64,000 nt of DNA from Galbitalea sp036499165 (GCA_036499165.1 DASYEE010000163.1:1-64000); one strand, 5' to 3'. Shown: positions 52,900 to 62,263, counted from the first letter of the stretch. Notes: generated by a model not told the origin, from the letters alone. A program made the numbers and translations.

Positions 52900-54978
52900 C
52901 TACCGCGTCCTGCTTCGCGACTCGACGTCCAGTCGAACCGAGCCGTGACGGTGGGCGGATGAACCGACCGCCGTGACGGCGTGGTAGCCCCACGACCATC
53001 CGGCTGAGAAGGTGACTTTATAGTTGCCATGGGAGTCGGCGTGCGCCGTCTTGTTGGAGACGCGGTGTCCACGGAAGACCACTTTGACCGGCTCGCCGGA
53101 CGCGAGTCCGTGCACTGTGATCGTGACGTTTCGGTTGGAGCCGACCAGATGGGACGGTTTGACGCTGAAGGTCAGCTTATGGCTCGCCGAAACCACGGAC
53201 TCGGTCGCGGATCCGGTGCGGGCCCGCGTCGATCCCGTGACGATCAGCTTCGCCGCGCCGGTGTGGGTTGTCTTCGGCAGCGTCACGTGCTGGCTCGCCT
53301 TGCCGAGGGTCGATGCGGTGCCAGAGGCGAGTCTCGCTCCGCCGAGCGTCACCGTGTATGCCTCGCCGTTCGCAAGACCGGAGATGCTCAAGGTGACCTT
53401 CTGTCCCGGGATCGCGTATGCCTGGTCCGTCTTGACGCTCAGCGCGCGATCCGGAAGGACAATAGCGATGGAGTACTGCGCGGAGAGCGTACCTGCTGGG
53501 TTAGTTACGCTCACCTTGAAGGTGAACGACCCCGCTGCCTCAGGAACACCAGTGATCGCGCCGGTGGTCGAGTTCAGTGAAAGACCCTGCGGTAGCGCTC
53601 CCGCGGTGACCTCGTAGTCTGTCGCGGTCGGTCCGCCAGCTCTGACCGTCGCGCTGTAGCTTGCGCCAACCTTGCCTCCGATGAGCGCGGAGCCCGAGAC
53701 GATCGGGAGTCGCAGCCACTGGGCGTACAACGTGGTGTCGCCGCTGATGGCATCGGCGAAGCTCCACTTGTCGCCGCCCGAGGCCGACGTGTACCAACCG
53801 TGGAACGTGTAGCCGGCGCGGGTCGGTGCGGTCGGTGCAACCGCGGCCGATCCGATGTTCACGGTTAACGCGCCCACGCGGCTGCCGCCTTCCGAGTCGA
53901 AGGTCAGCGTTGCGCGGTTGGCGGTCCACCGTGCGTAGAGCGTGGTGTCGTCCGTGACGACATCCGTGTCGAAGTTCCACTTGTCGCCACCTGTGGCCGC
54001 CGTGTACCAGCCGTCGAAGGTGTAGCCGTCGCGGGTCGGATCGGTCGGCGCGGTTGCGGCAGAGCCATCGTTCAGGGCCTGGTCGGCCGGTGCCGCGCTG
54101 CCGTGGTCTGTGTTGAAGCTCAGCGTGAGCTCGGAATAGGTGTTGTAGCCGTACCAGGTCGGGCTCGTGTATCCGCCGTCGACGATCGCTGAACCGAACT
54201 GCTTCTTGTAGTGCATGGTCGGGTTGTAGTAGCTGAACGCGTAGCTGTCCACGGTTGGCGCAGCTCCCTCGAAGTAGACGTCGGTCAGCGGAAGGTAGTA
54301 GAACGCGGCATAGCCGACGCTCGTCACCGACGCCGGAATGGTCAGCGTGGTCACGGTGGGGGCGTTCGCATCCCATCCATAGGCAAGGAACGCCTCTTCG
54401 CCGATGGTCTGCACCGAGTCTCCGAGAGTGATGGAGTTGAGCGGCGCTGTGCGCTCCTCGTCGTTGTAGAACGAATATTGACCAACGTTGGTCACGGAAT
54501 CCGGGATCACGATGTCTTCGATACTCGTGTACAAGAATGCGAAATCGCCGATGTCGACGAGCGAGTCCGGCAGCGACGCGGAGGTGAGCTGGTAGTCGTC
54601 CTCGAACGCGTATGGACCGACGGAGGTGATCGAATCCGGGAGCACCAGCGAGGTGATGTTGCTGCTCTCGAAAGCCTCCTGGCCGACCGTGGTCACCGCG
54701 TACGTTGTGCCACCGAGATCTACCGTTGTCGGCAGGCTGGCGAGACTGGCTGCCGCGTCGGTGGGCGCCGTGTTGCCGGTGCCGCTGCTATCGCAGCTGC
54801 CCGCCCAACCGGTGACGGTCGCGCCGGCATCCACGTTGGAGGTGTCTGCCGTGTAGCAGTAGTCGCCGACGGCAGTCGGGCCGGCCGGATCGGCGGATGC
54901 CGCGGCTGCGGTGCCGAGCACCATTGCTGCGGCCAATCCGGAAATGGTCACAATGCTGACAAGACGTCGACGTCCCAC
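52900..54978 (-). CDS. Secreted surface protein with BspA-type leucine-rich and InlB-type repeats
   Basis: A 692-residue exported protein. A signal peptide (VSIVTISGLAAAMVLGTAAAASA) is followed by BspA-like LRR_5 repeats (~110-270; for example ITSLVLPDSITSVGPYAFEDD), two InlB-B/Listeria-Bacteroides repeats (~295-430; each ends GYTF-DGWYT or similar and TTLYA-W), a putative Ig-like domain (~440-520), and a basic C-terminal beta region. No LPXTG anchor is seen, so it is secreted or held by another domain. GTG 54978 has GAGGGGGG upstream. Adhesion is the likely role. Confidence 0.87.
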   Translation of the reverse strand: MGRRRLVSIVTISGLAAAMVLGTAAAASADPAGPTAVGDYCYTADTSNVDAGATVTGWAGSCDSSGTGNTAPTDAAASLASLPTTVDLGGTTYAVTTVGQEAFESSNITSLVLPDSITSVGPYAFEDDYQLTSASLPDSLVDIGDFAFLYTSIEDIVIPDSVTNVGQYSFYNDEERTAPLNSITLGDSVQTIGEEAFLAYGWDANAPTVTTLTIPASVTSVGYAAFYYLPLTDVYFEGAAPTVDSYAFSYYNPTMHYKKQFGSAIVDGGYTSPTWYGYNTYSELTLSFNTDHGSAAPADQALNDGSAATAPTDPTRDGYTFDGWYTAATGGDKWNFDTDVVTDDTTLYARWTANRATLTFDSEGGSRVGALTVNIGSAAVAPTAPTRAGYTFHGWYTSASGGDKWSFADAISGDTTLYAQWLRLPIVSGSALIGGKVGASYSATVRAGGPTATDYEVTAGALPQGLSLNSTTGAITGVPEAAGSFTFKVSVTNPAGTLSAQYSIAIVLPDRALSVKTDQAYAIPGQKVTLSISGLANGEAYTVTLGGARLASGTASTLGKASQHVTLPKTTHTGAAKLIVTGSTRARTGSATESVVSASHKLTFSVKPSHLVGSNRNVTITVHGLASGEPVKVVFRGHRVSNKTAHADSHGNYKVTFSAGWSWGYHAVTAVGSSAHRHGSVRLDVESRSRTR

Positions 54979-55329
54979 GATGCCCCCCTCAAGGCAGCGG
55001 ATGTCGACTCTCCGACGGGTTTCCGCTGGTAGGAGCATCACTGATCTGCCCTCAATAGTCATTACCCGAATAGGGGTGCCACCCGAACGGGCCGCGCCTC
55101 GACCAGATTGTCCACCAGCACAACCTGCGCCGCAGTCAAGCCCTGCTGTTTGTGCCGTCGATTCCGTAGCGTCGGATGCACGCCAGAGCGTCCCGTGACC
55201 CCCGATAGCCGGCACGCTCTGGCGGTTCACTTCCGCCGGACACATGAGCCGCATTCCCGGTAATGGCGGTCACGGCGAGCAGCTTCGCGCCTGCCGCAGG
55301 AACAGAGGAAACAGGATCCCCGTAAAACA
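54979..55329. other. Intergenic region upstream of the surface protein
   Basis: No supported gene is seen in these 351 bases. They hold an 11-bp perfect inverted repeat (55181-55224) and probably the surface-protein promoter. In-frame extensions of the surface-protein reading frame here lack a signal peptide and are Arg/Ala-rich, as expected of noncoding GC-rich DNA. Confidence 0.5.
55181..55224. repeat. 11-bp inverted repeat with 22-nt spacer
   Basis: CGCCAGAGCGT (55181-55191) and its exact complement ACGCTCTGGCG (55214-55224). It lies about 200 bp upstream of the surface-protein start. It could be an operator, an mRNA stem or a recombination site. Confidence 0.6.
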
Positions 55330-55362
55330 AAAAGGGACCCCATCCGAAGATGGGATCCCTTT
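55330..55362 (-). terminator. Terminator hairpin downstream of tRNA-fMet fragment, copy 2 of 33-nt repeat
   Basis: Identical over 33 nt to 52850-52882. It begins 4 nt after the CCA end of the tRNA fragment (minus orientation), so it is probably the native terminator of the initiator tRNA gene. Confidence 0.8.
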
Positions 55363-55366
55363 TCTT

Positions 55367-55404
55367 TGGTTGCGGGGACAGGATTTGAACCTGCGACCTC
55401 TGGG
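55367..55404 (-). other. 38-nt 3' fragment of initiator tRNA-Met; putative att site
   Basis: On the minus strand the sequence runs from the 3' side of the anticodon stem (CCCAGAGGTCG) through the T arm (GCAGGTTCAAATCCTG) to the acceptor strand and an encoded CCA (CCCCGCAACCA). This matches bacterial initiator tRNA as known. The 5' half is missing: the preceding bases (55405 onward) do not continue the tRNA. A 3' tRNA fragment followed by a terminator is the usual remnant at one end of an integrated element. Confidence 0.78.
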
Positions 55405-55541
55405 ATCACCAAACCATAGTCTCGGTGAGTTGGGACCTACGGATATGGGAGAAGGATGCTGCTCCCGGTCAGCCGTTCACCACGCGCCCGCCGCCGTGAC
55501 CTTGCTCATCAGGCCGAGTGGTCTCGGCGGGGCTAAGCAGC

Positions 55542-56699
55542 CTATCGCGCCTTGGCGAGTTGAGAGGACATCGCGGCGACGGCCACCTGAAGCGGAATGC
55601 GCTCTTGTTCGATCCTGCGCACGTTCTGCCACTGGGGATCGGTGAGATCGTGATAGATGGACGATTCGGGTTCGGTAAGACACGCGAGCGTCTTGCGAGG
55701 AGAGCGGACGAGTGGGTTGCCGTGGGTATCCGTGGTTGCTCCAAATCGTTGATACGACTCGAAGGTGTCGCGGTCCATCAAGATGGATTCCGCTTGCACA
55801 CCGTTAGAGCGGAGCCGATTCAATATCTCGAAGCCCGAGGCGTCGATGTCACCCCAGTAGAAAACGGCCGGGCATTCCTGCACCCACGATAATCTCGCCA
55901 AAGTGCTGACGCCTTCGAAGCCCGACCCTTGAATTGCGATGCCTTTCACGACGTCAGGGAAGAAGATGGCGGTGTCTTTGTTCTCGGAGATGATGAGGAC
56001 GGCCGGCTTGTATGCGAGCGACACGACATCACCGATGGTGGCGCTATCGTGGCGACGACCGCCGGCCAACAAATGGTCAGTGTCGAGATAGCTGAAACGA
56101 ATAATCGCCGGTCGTTTGCTGAGGCCCAGGTTTTCCCGCTGTGACAACTGGCGCACGAGTTCGATGTTGGTGTTCAACCACTTGCCGTGGAGACCTTCCA
56201 CCGGGACCTGCCGTGGCGTGAGACCAGACGAGTCGTGAGCTCCAAACCATCTGGCAGCGCCGCAGAGCAGGTCGAAGTCGGCATCGCTAAGGGTCGTGAT
56301 GGCGCGAAGCGTCTTAGGCGAAGCTGCATGGGGAAAATCTTGTTTGAGCCGCAGGAATCGTTGCCTCGCAACTCTCAGATTCTCTGTCCAGGCGATCCCG
56401 ACAAGCCTTGCGGCGGTGTCTATGTCGGGGACGGTGACATGGGTCGGCAGGCTTTGCGTTGTGCTGTTGACGTTTCGGTTTCTCCAGCCGAGTTCCAGCT
56501 TGTTGTCGGCCGCCCATTGGCGCCAGCCCAGCGCCCAGCGTCGTGCCACATCGAAGTCGGCCTCTAGTTCGGACTTAGTCGGTTCACCTAGCGAGATAGT
56601 GTGCGGCCAAAGGATTGACTCTTCGTCCGCTTCATGTTCATGCCAACGCTGGGCGAGTCGTCGTGAGATCTCTTTGGTGACATCGGTGGGTTGTTTCAT
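55542..56699 (-). CDS. jetD: Wadjet JetD (Toprim-type nuclease subunit)
   Basis: A 385-residue DUF3322/DUF2220 protein. The Toprim active site is visible as Glu in LIISENKDTAIFFP and the acidic pair in VFYWGDIDASGFEIL; IPLQ near the C-terminus is conserved. JetD resembles the topoisomerase VI A subunit and cuts circular plasmid DNA extruded by JetABC. ATG 56699 overlaps the jetC stop (ATGA); sequence upstream in frame lies inside jetC. It is the last gene of the operon. Confidence 0.93.
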   Translation of the reverse strand: MKQPTDVTKEISRRLAQRWHEHEADEESILWPHTISLGEPTKSELEADFDVARRWALGWRQWAADNKLELGWRNRNVNSTTQSLPTHVTVPDIDTAARLVGIAWTENLRVARQRFLRLKQDFPHAASPKTLRAITTLSDADFDLLCGAARWFGAHDSSGLTPRQVPVEGLHGKWLNTNIELVRQLSQRENLGLSKRPAIIRFSYLDTDHLLAGGRRHDSATIGDVVSLAYKPAVLIISENKDTAIFFPDVVKGIAIQGSGFEGVSTLARLSWVQECPAVFYWGDIDASGFEILNRLRSNGVQAESILMDRDTFESYQRFGATTDTHGNPLVRSPRKTLACLTEPESSIYHDLTDPQWQNVRRIEQERIPLQVAVAAMSSQLAKAR

Positions 56700-59600
56700 A
56701 TGAGAGCGTCGACTGCTGGGGCAGGGGTAGTGGGTGTGATGTCGGAAACGTACGAGTGGTTCTTCGAGTTCTTGGTCACTTGAAGGAGGAGGTCCATGTA
56801 GGGCTCGATCGCTGTGACTTTGTCGTTCGGCGCTCCGATGATGAGTTGGAAGCCGAGTCCGCGCCATGCTGACACGGCACGTCCGGCGAACTCGCTGTCC
56901 GATTTTACGAAGCCCTCGTCGAGGAAAACCGGTGCGTAACTTGGTCGTGACGCGTCTGCGTCTCCGAGTTGGTAGCGCAGCGCTGCCCCGACGATGAAGG
57001 CAACGAGTTCCTGCGTCTCTCCGCCGGACTTTCCTCCGAGGCTGGTGTACACGCCCAATTGGCGTCCCGTCGTGTCACGGCGTTCGGCTTCGATGTGGAC
57101 GTGCCGGCGGACGTCGATGAGGTAGTCGCGCTCGGAGGATTTGTTTGATCGGCGGATGCGGTCGATGAATCGTTGCAGCCGTCGGTAGCGCGCCTCGGCC
57201 TGGACGTAGTCGAGAACGTTTGTGGTGCCGGAGGAGAGAAAGCGGAGTTCTTTGCGAAACTCGCCTACGTCTTTGCCTTCGGTTCGCCGCAGGGTGATGA
57301 ACAGTCGGTCTTTGCCAGGTCCGAAGGGTTGGCGGCCGAGGATTTCGTTGACGGGGATGAGTCGGGACTCGATTTCCTCGATGGAGTCGGCGTAGGCACC
57401 GTTGAGTGCCAGAAGTTCCTGACCAGTCCAGTCGTTGACTTGGTGACTCCATCGCTCCTGCCGTTCGTGCAGGCCTTCAGCGATGAGTTCTTGCAGTATT
57501 TCGAGATAACCGGGATAGGAGTCGACTTCGACGCCAAGGTTTGGTTGTTGCCATTTGTCTTGAAACCGTTCGAAGGTGGTTTTCAGCGTTCGCGACGCGT
57601 TGTCGGCATCTTTACGTGCCTGGGTGCTTTGCGAGAGCAGACGGGTCTTTAGCTGCTCGAGAGAGCGGTTGAGTTGCACCAGTGACGGGTCTGGGTCGAT
57701 GCTCGCGAACTCTTGGTTCAGTCGTTCTCGTTGGGTGTCGCTGAGGCTGGTGGTGTTGGATTCCTCTATGTCCCACAATCGGGTGTGGACTCGATCTTGC
57801 TCTTCCACTAGCTCACCATGCTCGCGGTCCAGTTGCTTCTGGGTGTCTTCGAGTTGTCGAACTCGGTAGCCAAGATCTTCGACTTGCTTGGCGAGGTCCG
57901 CTTCTTGCTTCTTCAGCTCGGAGAGTTTGTCATTGGATTGCAGGATGTGGGTGAGCTGCTGTTGTTTGTCCCGGATGTCGTGTTCGACCGCACCGACGTC
58001 GATGCTGGCCCAGCTGATATCGAGGACGTCTCGATGTGCGTCGCGGATTCGGGTGAGCTCGCTGCGCTCCTCGCTCAGGGTCGTGAGTTGCTCCTTGAGC
58101 GTGGCGAGTTGCGCGGCGAGTTGTTCGCGCTCAAGTTCGATCTCGGCCAAGCGTCCCGCGTTGGAGAATCCGAGAACCCGCGGGGCGCCGTGACCTCCGT
58201 GCGCGCCGCGTCGGCGTTGCTTGGTTTGCCCGGTGATTGTGAGGCCAAGTGCTACGTCATCGAGTTCTGCCGGATCGGAGACGCAGTAGTAGTTGAAGCG
58301 CTCCGTCAGCTTGTTGATGAGCCAGCCGGTGAGGGGGTTGTCTGCTGAGACAAAACGACTTGGCAGGTGATCGGGCGACGAGTTTTCTGGTCCTATCTGT
58401 CCTGTATCGGCACCTTCGAACGAGATTCGTCGTCTCATTCTCATTGCGTTGATTTCAAGCCGGACGTCTCCTAGCCGTCGCTCGTCGACGAGCATCGTGA
58501 CGGCGAAGCCTCCTAGCGCCAGTTCGGCGGCTTCGCGCCAGTTTTCGTATCGCGGATCCATGTCGATCAGCTCCCCGACAAATGGGAGAGCAGATGGTTC
58601 AAGTCCAAGTGCGCGGGCAACCGACAGCCGTGTTGCATGGAGTTCGTGCGGGATGAGTCCGTCTCGACCTCGGAGGGAGTCGTATTCCCGACCGAGTTCT
58701 TCCTCGTGGGCACGCAATTGTCGCGTGTCGGCACCGAGCTGCCCGATTCGCTCATCGATGTCGGTTTGGAGGGCGGCAAACGTCAGAAGGAATGCTTCGC
58801 TCTCGACCCTGAGCTGATCAAACTGGGCTTGGTCGTCGATGGTGCGCTGCAGAATCTCGGTGCGGATGTGGAACCGAATCCGGTTTGCTCTGACTTCGTC
58901 CAGGCTTTGCAGCTGGCTCGCAAGGGCGCGTTGGAGCGACTCCACCGCGTCTCCCCCGTTTGCCCGTAACTCTTCGACGAGGTCCGCCAGCTGGCTCCTC
59001 AATGTGACAAGAGTGCGGCCGCCCTGAAGACGCTCGTCACTGGTGGATTGGCGTGCCACACGGTTGACGTCAACGGCGGCCTCAAGCAGAGTTGCTCGCT
59101 GCAATAGGGCCCAATACGAGAACGGGGTGTCAGGTTGATCCGAGCTGACACGGTAGGTGTCGATGAGCGCAGCTTCTCGCTCGGCACTGACGTGTGCGTC
59201 ATACAGTTCGGGAATGTTCTGGAGCACGTTCACTTGTGCTTCGGCGTTCTTCATCGTCTGATAGGACGCTTGTAGGTCATCGAAGTGGTTAATGGCACGG
59301 TCTGCCACAGCGAAGGTCCGAGGTTCCTCGAGGACCATGGTCTTATAGAGTCCATCGACGGTGGTGACCTGGCGGCCGCCTTGGATTCGGGCGAGGAGCT
59401 TGAGCGCTCTGGCGCCATCTCCGCCAGCACCGATCCCCAACCTAGTGTGCAGTGCTGCGGCGAACGTGCGATATGAGTCGTAGAAGGAAATGTCGGAGAT
59501 GCGCGCTGACATGCGTTGACGTAGGAATCGCTCGGCGGCGAACTCTTCCAAGTCTCGAAGGTCGAACGCGCGAGTCACGATGGCCATGTGCATGGTGATA

Positions 59601-60076
59601 TCGCCGAATTGCTGGGCGCTGGCGGGGGCGAAGTAGATTCGCAACGCCGTCACGTGTTCGGCTCGGTCGCTTCTCCAGGTCATGGCCACGGCCGACCACG
59701 TGCTGCTCTCGCGTCCGCGCAGGACTTCGTCCTGGAGTTGCCCTGTTCCGGGCTGCCGGCTGGTGTCGACTTTGCCGCGTACGTAGGAAAGTACGTTGCG
59801 TTGTTCGCTGCTCCTGGCTCGCCCGATGACGCTGTCGTTGGAAGCACCATTGAAAGCCACCGTGCTGTCCATCATCAATGCAATATAGGCATCGAGGAGT
59901 GTTGATTTCCCCGTTCCGCTGCTTCCACTAATCAAGGTTGCGGTTGATGCGAACGCGATGTCGTGGTGGCCATCAAATCCACCCCAATTCACCATTTGCA
60001 GGCGCTCTGCCCTCCACTGACGCTCTGCCGGTTGGTTCTGGGGGTCTGACCGAGCCTGCGATTCAACAAGAGTCAT
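56696..60076 (-). CDS. jetC: Wadjet JetC (MukB/MksB-like SMC ATPase)
   Basis: An 1126-residue SMC-like protein. Walker A LISGSSGTGKSTLLDAY is near residue 55; two long coiled-coil regions (~330-460 and ~660-880) flank a hinge-like central part with FAVTMLVDERRL. The C-terminal head has signature LGGKSGGETQE and Walker B VFLDEGF. It forms the DNA-extruding motor that senses small circular DNA. ATG 60076 overlaps the jetB stop. Base composition looks less GC-rich than flanking housekeeping genes. Confidence 0.95.
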   Translation of the reverse strand: MTLVESQARSDPQNQPAERQWRAERLQMVNWGGFDGHHDIAFASTATLISGSSGTGKSTLLDAYIALMMDSTVAFNGASNDSVIGRARSSEQRNVLSYVRGKVDTSRQPGTGQLQDEVLRGRESSTWSAVAMTWRSDRAEHVTALRIYFAPASAQQFGDITMHMAIVTRAFDLRDLEEFAAERFLRQRMSARISDISFYDSYRTFAAALHTRLGIGAGGDGARALKLLARIQGGRQVTTVDGLYKTMVLEEPRTFAVADRAINHFDDLQASYQTMKNAEAQVNVLQNIPELYDAHVSAEREAALIDTYRVSSDQPDTPFSYWALLQRATLLEAAVDVNRVARQSTSDERLQGGRTLVTLRSQLADLVEELRANGGDAVESLQRALASQLQSLDEVRANRIRFHIRTEILQRTIDDQAQFDQLRVESEAFLLTFAALQTDIDERIGQLGADTRQLRAHEEELGREYDSLRGRDGLIPHELHATRLSVARALGLEPSALPFVGELIDMDPRYENWREAAELALGGFAVTMLVDERRLGDVRLEINAMRMRRRISFEGADTGQIGPENSSPDHLPSRFVSADNPLTGWLINKLTERFNYYCVSDPAELDDVALGLTITGQTKQRRRGAHGGHGAPRVLGFSNAGRLAEIELEREQLAAQLATLKEQLTTLSEERSELTRIRDAHRDVLDISWASIDVGAVEHDIRDKQQQLTHILQSNDKLSELKKQEADLAKQVEDLGYRVRQLEDTQKQLDREHGELVEEQDRVHTRLWDIEESNTTSLSDTQRERLNQEFASIDPDPSLVQLNRSLEQLKTRLLSQSTQARKDADNASRTLKTTFERFQDKWQQPNLGVEVDSYPGYLEILQELIAEGLHERQERWSHQVNDWTGQELLALNGAYADSIEEIESRLIPVNEILGRQPFGPGKDRLFITLRRTEGKDVGEFRKELRFLSSGTTNVLDYVQAEARYRRLQRFIDRIRRSNKSSERDYLIDVRRHVHIEAERRDTTGRQLGVYTSLGGKSGGETQELVAFIVGAALRYQLGDADASRPSYAPVFLDEGFVKSDSEFAGRAVSAWRGLGFQLIIGAPNDKVTAIEPYMDLLLQVTKNSKNHSYVSDITPTTPAPAVDALI

Positions 60077-60783
60077 GTCGTGCCTGCCTCACTAAGTTCG
60101 TCAGCTTCCCAGGCGTCAGTTGGTGTGCCGTCGCGGGCCGCGAGCCATTGAATAAGCTCCTGAACCCGTCCCACTGGCAGAAGGACCTCGATGATAGGTG
60201 AAATGCGGTAGCGGTCGGGCTCGGGCGTTTTCAAAAGAATGTCACTCTTGGACAGGGCGTCGATCGCGGTGAGAACACTCTTGTCATCGCGAACAAAGTT
60301 GGTGGTGTCAGCCGGCCTGTAGCTGGCGATTTCCTCGATGAGGTCGGACTGATCGACGAACACCGACTCCTCGCCCGACGCGCGACGGCTGCGAAAAACG
60401 CTCCGCAAGTACACCAGCAGCACGGTTTGCTCACGGCTGTAGGTTGTGTCGTGCAACACCGTGGGGAACGTTCCTCCCCCATCCGGTACCGCCTGTCGTT
60501 TGTAGGCGACCTCGTAGTCCCGATCGACGACGAGTTGGAGGAATATGTCGTTGAACCGTGACTCCAGCAACTGCTGGTTGTCGATCACGATGCGCCAATC
60601 GGTGGGATGGTGCTCTGAGGAGATGTAGCGCTTCTTGAGAAGCGAGACGAACGTTTTCCGCACGTCGAGAGAAAGCTGGCCGCTGTCGCCGTCGAACAGC
60701 GCGCTGGGCTCAAGGACGTCCTCAATATCCACGTCCCATGCAGTAGTGCCATCAGAACGACCGTCTGAGAAGGCGTCAGTCAT
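60073..60783 (-). CDS. jetB: Wadjet JetB (MukE/MksE-like, DUF4194)
   Basis: A 236-residue DUF4194 protein, the kite subunit bridging JetA and JetC. SLLKKRYISSEHHPTDWRIVIDNQQLLESRFNDIFLQLVVDRDYEVAYKRQ is characteristic, and winged-helix-like segments follow (DLIEEIASYRP, ALSKSDILLKTPEPDRYRISPIIEVLL). ATG 60783 overlaps the jetA 3' end by 8 bp. Longer upstream in-frame starts would lie inside jetA. Confidence 0.92.
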   Translation of the reverse strand: MTDAFSDGRSDGTTAWDVDIEDVLEPSALFDGDSGQLSLDVRKTFVSLLKKRYISSEHHPTDWRIVIDNQQLLESRFNDIFLQLVVDRDYEVAYKRQAVPDGGGTFPTVLHDTTYSREQTVLLVYLRSVFRSRRASGEESVFVDQSDLIEEIASYRPADTTNFVRDDKSVLTAIDALSKSDILLKTPEPDRYRISPIIEVLLPVGRVQELIQWLAARDGTPTDAWEADELSEAGTT

Positions 60784-62263
60784 CAGCGTCTCCGAAATTG
60801 GCGTCAGCGAACGCGGGGTCGAACACGATCCGCGGCGCCGAAAAGACCCGGACACTTCCATCCGGACGAATCGCCTCGAACAGCTCCACCGAGCCGAGTT
60901 CATCATGCGCGAGGTGGTTGGAGTCGGACGCGATCTGAATGAGACCGAGGATTTCGACCGGACGACGAAGGGCCACAGGGACCTCAGCGAAGAACTCCCC
61001 GGCTGTCACAGACTCTGGTATTTCGCCGAGACGCTGCCGAAGCTCCTGCAGACTCGGGCCGCCCTGATTGCGTAAATCTTGGAGACTGATCGGAGCATCC
61101 GCCTCCGCACTGGTATCGACGAGGGGCGGCGGGGGTGCGTGCCCCTTCGGGTCGTAGAAGCGCTGGCGAAGATGGCCGACGTCGACTGGTGGTAGTCCAA
61201 TGTTCAAACTGACCCGGGTTCGGGGCCCCGACGTGATCATCCAGTCGGCCAGCGCCACCTTGGCCTGCCTCAACGCGTCGTCGAGTTCCCGGTCCCTGAG
61301 CGCATCGTGACGGGTGATGTGTGTCCGTAGGGTGCTCGAGAGTCGACTGCGCTGGTACAGCACAATCTCGATTCCTCTTCGAATTCCGCTGACAGTGTCG
61401 CGAAAGTCGCGTTCCTCGGACGGCGTGAGCGTCGCGGAAAATGGATGCTCGAGAATCGTGCCGAGGTCATCGCGAAGCTCATTGAGAAGACGATCGTCGC
61501 GAAGAAGTTCAACGGCGCCGGTGAACGCGCGCCCCTCAGCAGAAGTGGACATCAAATCTTGTGACCGGTTGAGGTAATCATCGAGCACCTCCCCAGTCCG
61601 TCGGCCCTCCTCACGGAACTCGGACAGGATGACGCGGTGAATAGTCTTCACGGACTCGGAAACTCGAAGAAAGTCGGCCGGTAACTGCGCGATCAAGTCA
61701 CGGAGGTTGAGGTACTCCTCGATGATCCGTTCATCGGAGACCGGCGCGATCTCGCCGCCCGCAGCAAGGTGACCTCGTTCCGCCGTCATCCGGGCGATCT
61801 GTTTATCGAGTCTCGCGAGACGCTCTTCACGGTCGGGGTTGGCGTCCATCGCACATCGCCGAGCAGCATCCAGAATGGTTCGAATGCGTGACTCGCTGAA
61901 CATCGATCGATCGCCAGAGAGGCGGTTGACGTAGTCGATTGCCTCCTGGGAGTGAGACGTAAGCGAATACTCCTCGGCCTGTTCTTCGTTGGAAGAAAGT
62001 ATGAGCCACTTCTCCTCCACCCATCGTCGGCACAGCGTGCGAGCCGTGTCATCTGGAACGGCTTCCCCGACTGATTTCAACTCGGAAAGGAAGACCTCGA
62101 CTTGGGAGTGAAACCGTTCGGCGGAGATTGATTCCTGTTCTCGAGAGAAGGTGGATGCAAACACGGCCAGCACTACCGGGGCCCATTTCTTGCCCAAGAG
62201 GGCGAGTGTCGGCTTTGCGAACGCGGCTCGAACCTGCGCAAGCTCTCCGAGTATCTCGCTCAC
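60776..62263 (-). CDS. jetA: Wadjet JetA (MukF/MksF-like, DUF3375)
   Basis: A 495-residue DUF3375 protein, the kleisin subunit. It has an N-terminal winged-helix region (WAPVVLAVFASTFSREQESISAERFHSQVEVFL; RTLCRRWVEEKWLILSSNE), a long helical centre (IARMTAERGHLAAGG onward) and a C-terminal domain typical of the family. GTG 62263 has GGGAGGAG about 6 nt upstream. As first gene it sets the operon start; the promoter lies in 62264-62483 but is not clear. Confidence 0.93.
   Translation of the reverse strand: MSEILGELAQVRAAFAKPTLALLGKKWAPVVLAVFASTFSREQESISAERFHSQVEVFLSELKSVGEAVPDDTARTLCRRWVEEKWLILSSNEEQAEEYSLTSHSQEAIDYVNRLSGDRSMFSESRIRTILDAARRCAMDANPDREERLARLDKQIARMTAERGHLAAGGEIAPVSDERIIEEYLNLRDLIAQLPADFLRVSESVKTIHRVILSEFREEGRRTGEVLDDYLNRSQDLMSTSAEGRAFTGAVELLRDDRLLNELRDDLGTILEHPFSATLTPSEERDFRDTVSGIRRGIEIVLYQRSRLSSTLRTHITRHDALRDRELDDALRQAKVALADWMITSGPRTRVSLNIGLPPVDVGHLRQRFYDPKGHAPPPPLVDTSAEADAPISLQDLRNQGGPSLQELRQRLGEIPESVTAGEFFAEVPVALRRPVEILGLIQIASDSNHLAHDELGSVELFEAIRPDGSVRVFSAPRIVFDPAFADANFGDADD

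Noticed and set aside
56696..60076. Housekeeping MukB or SbcC
   Set aside because: Neighbours DUF3375, DUF4194 and the Toprim JetD protein in fixed order identify Wadjet JetC.
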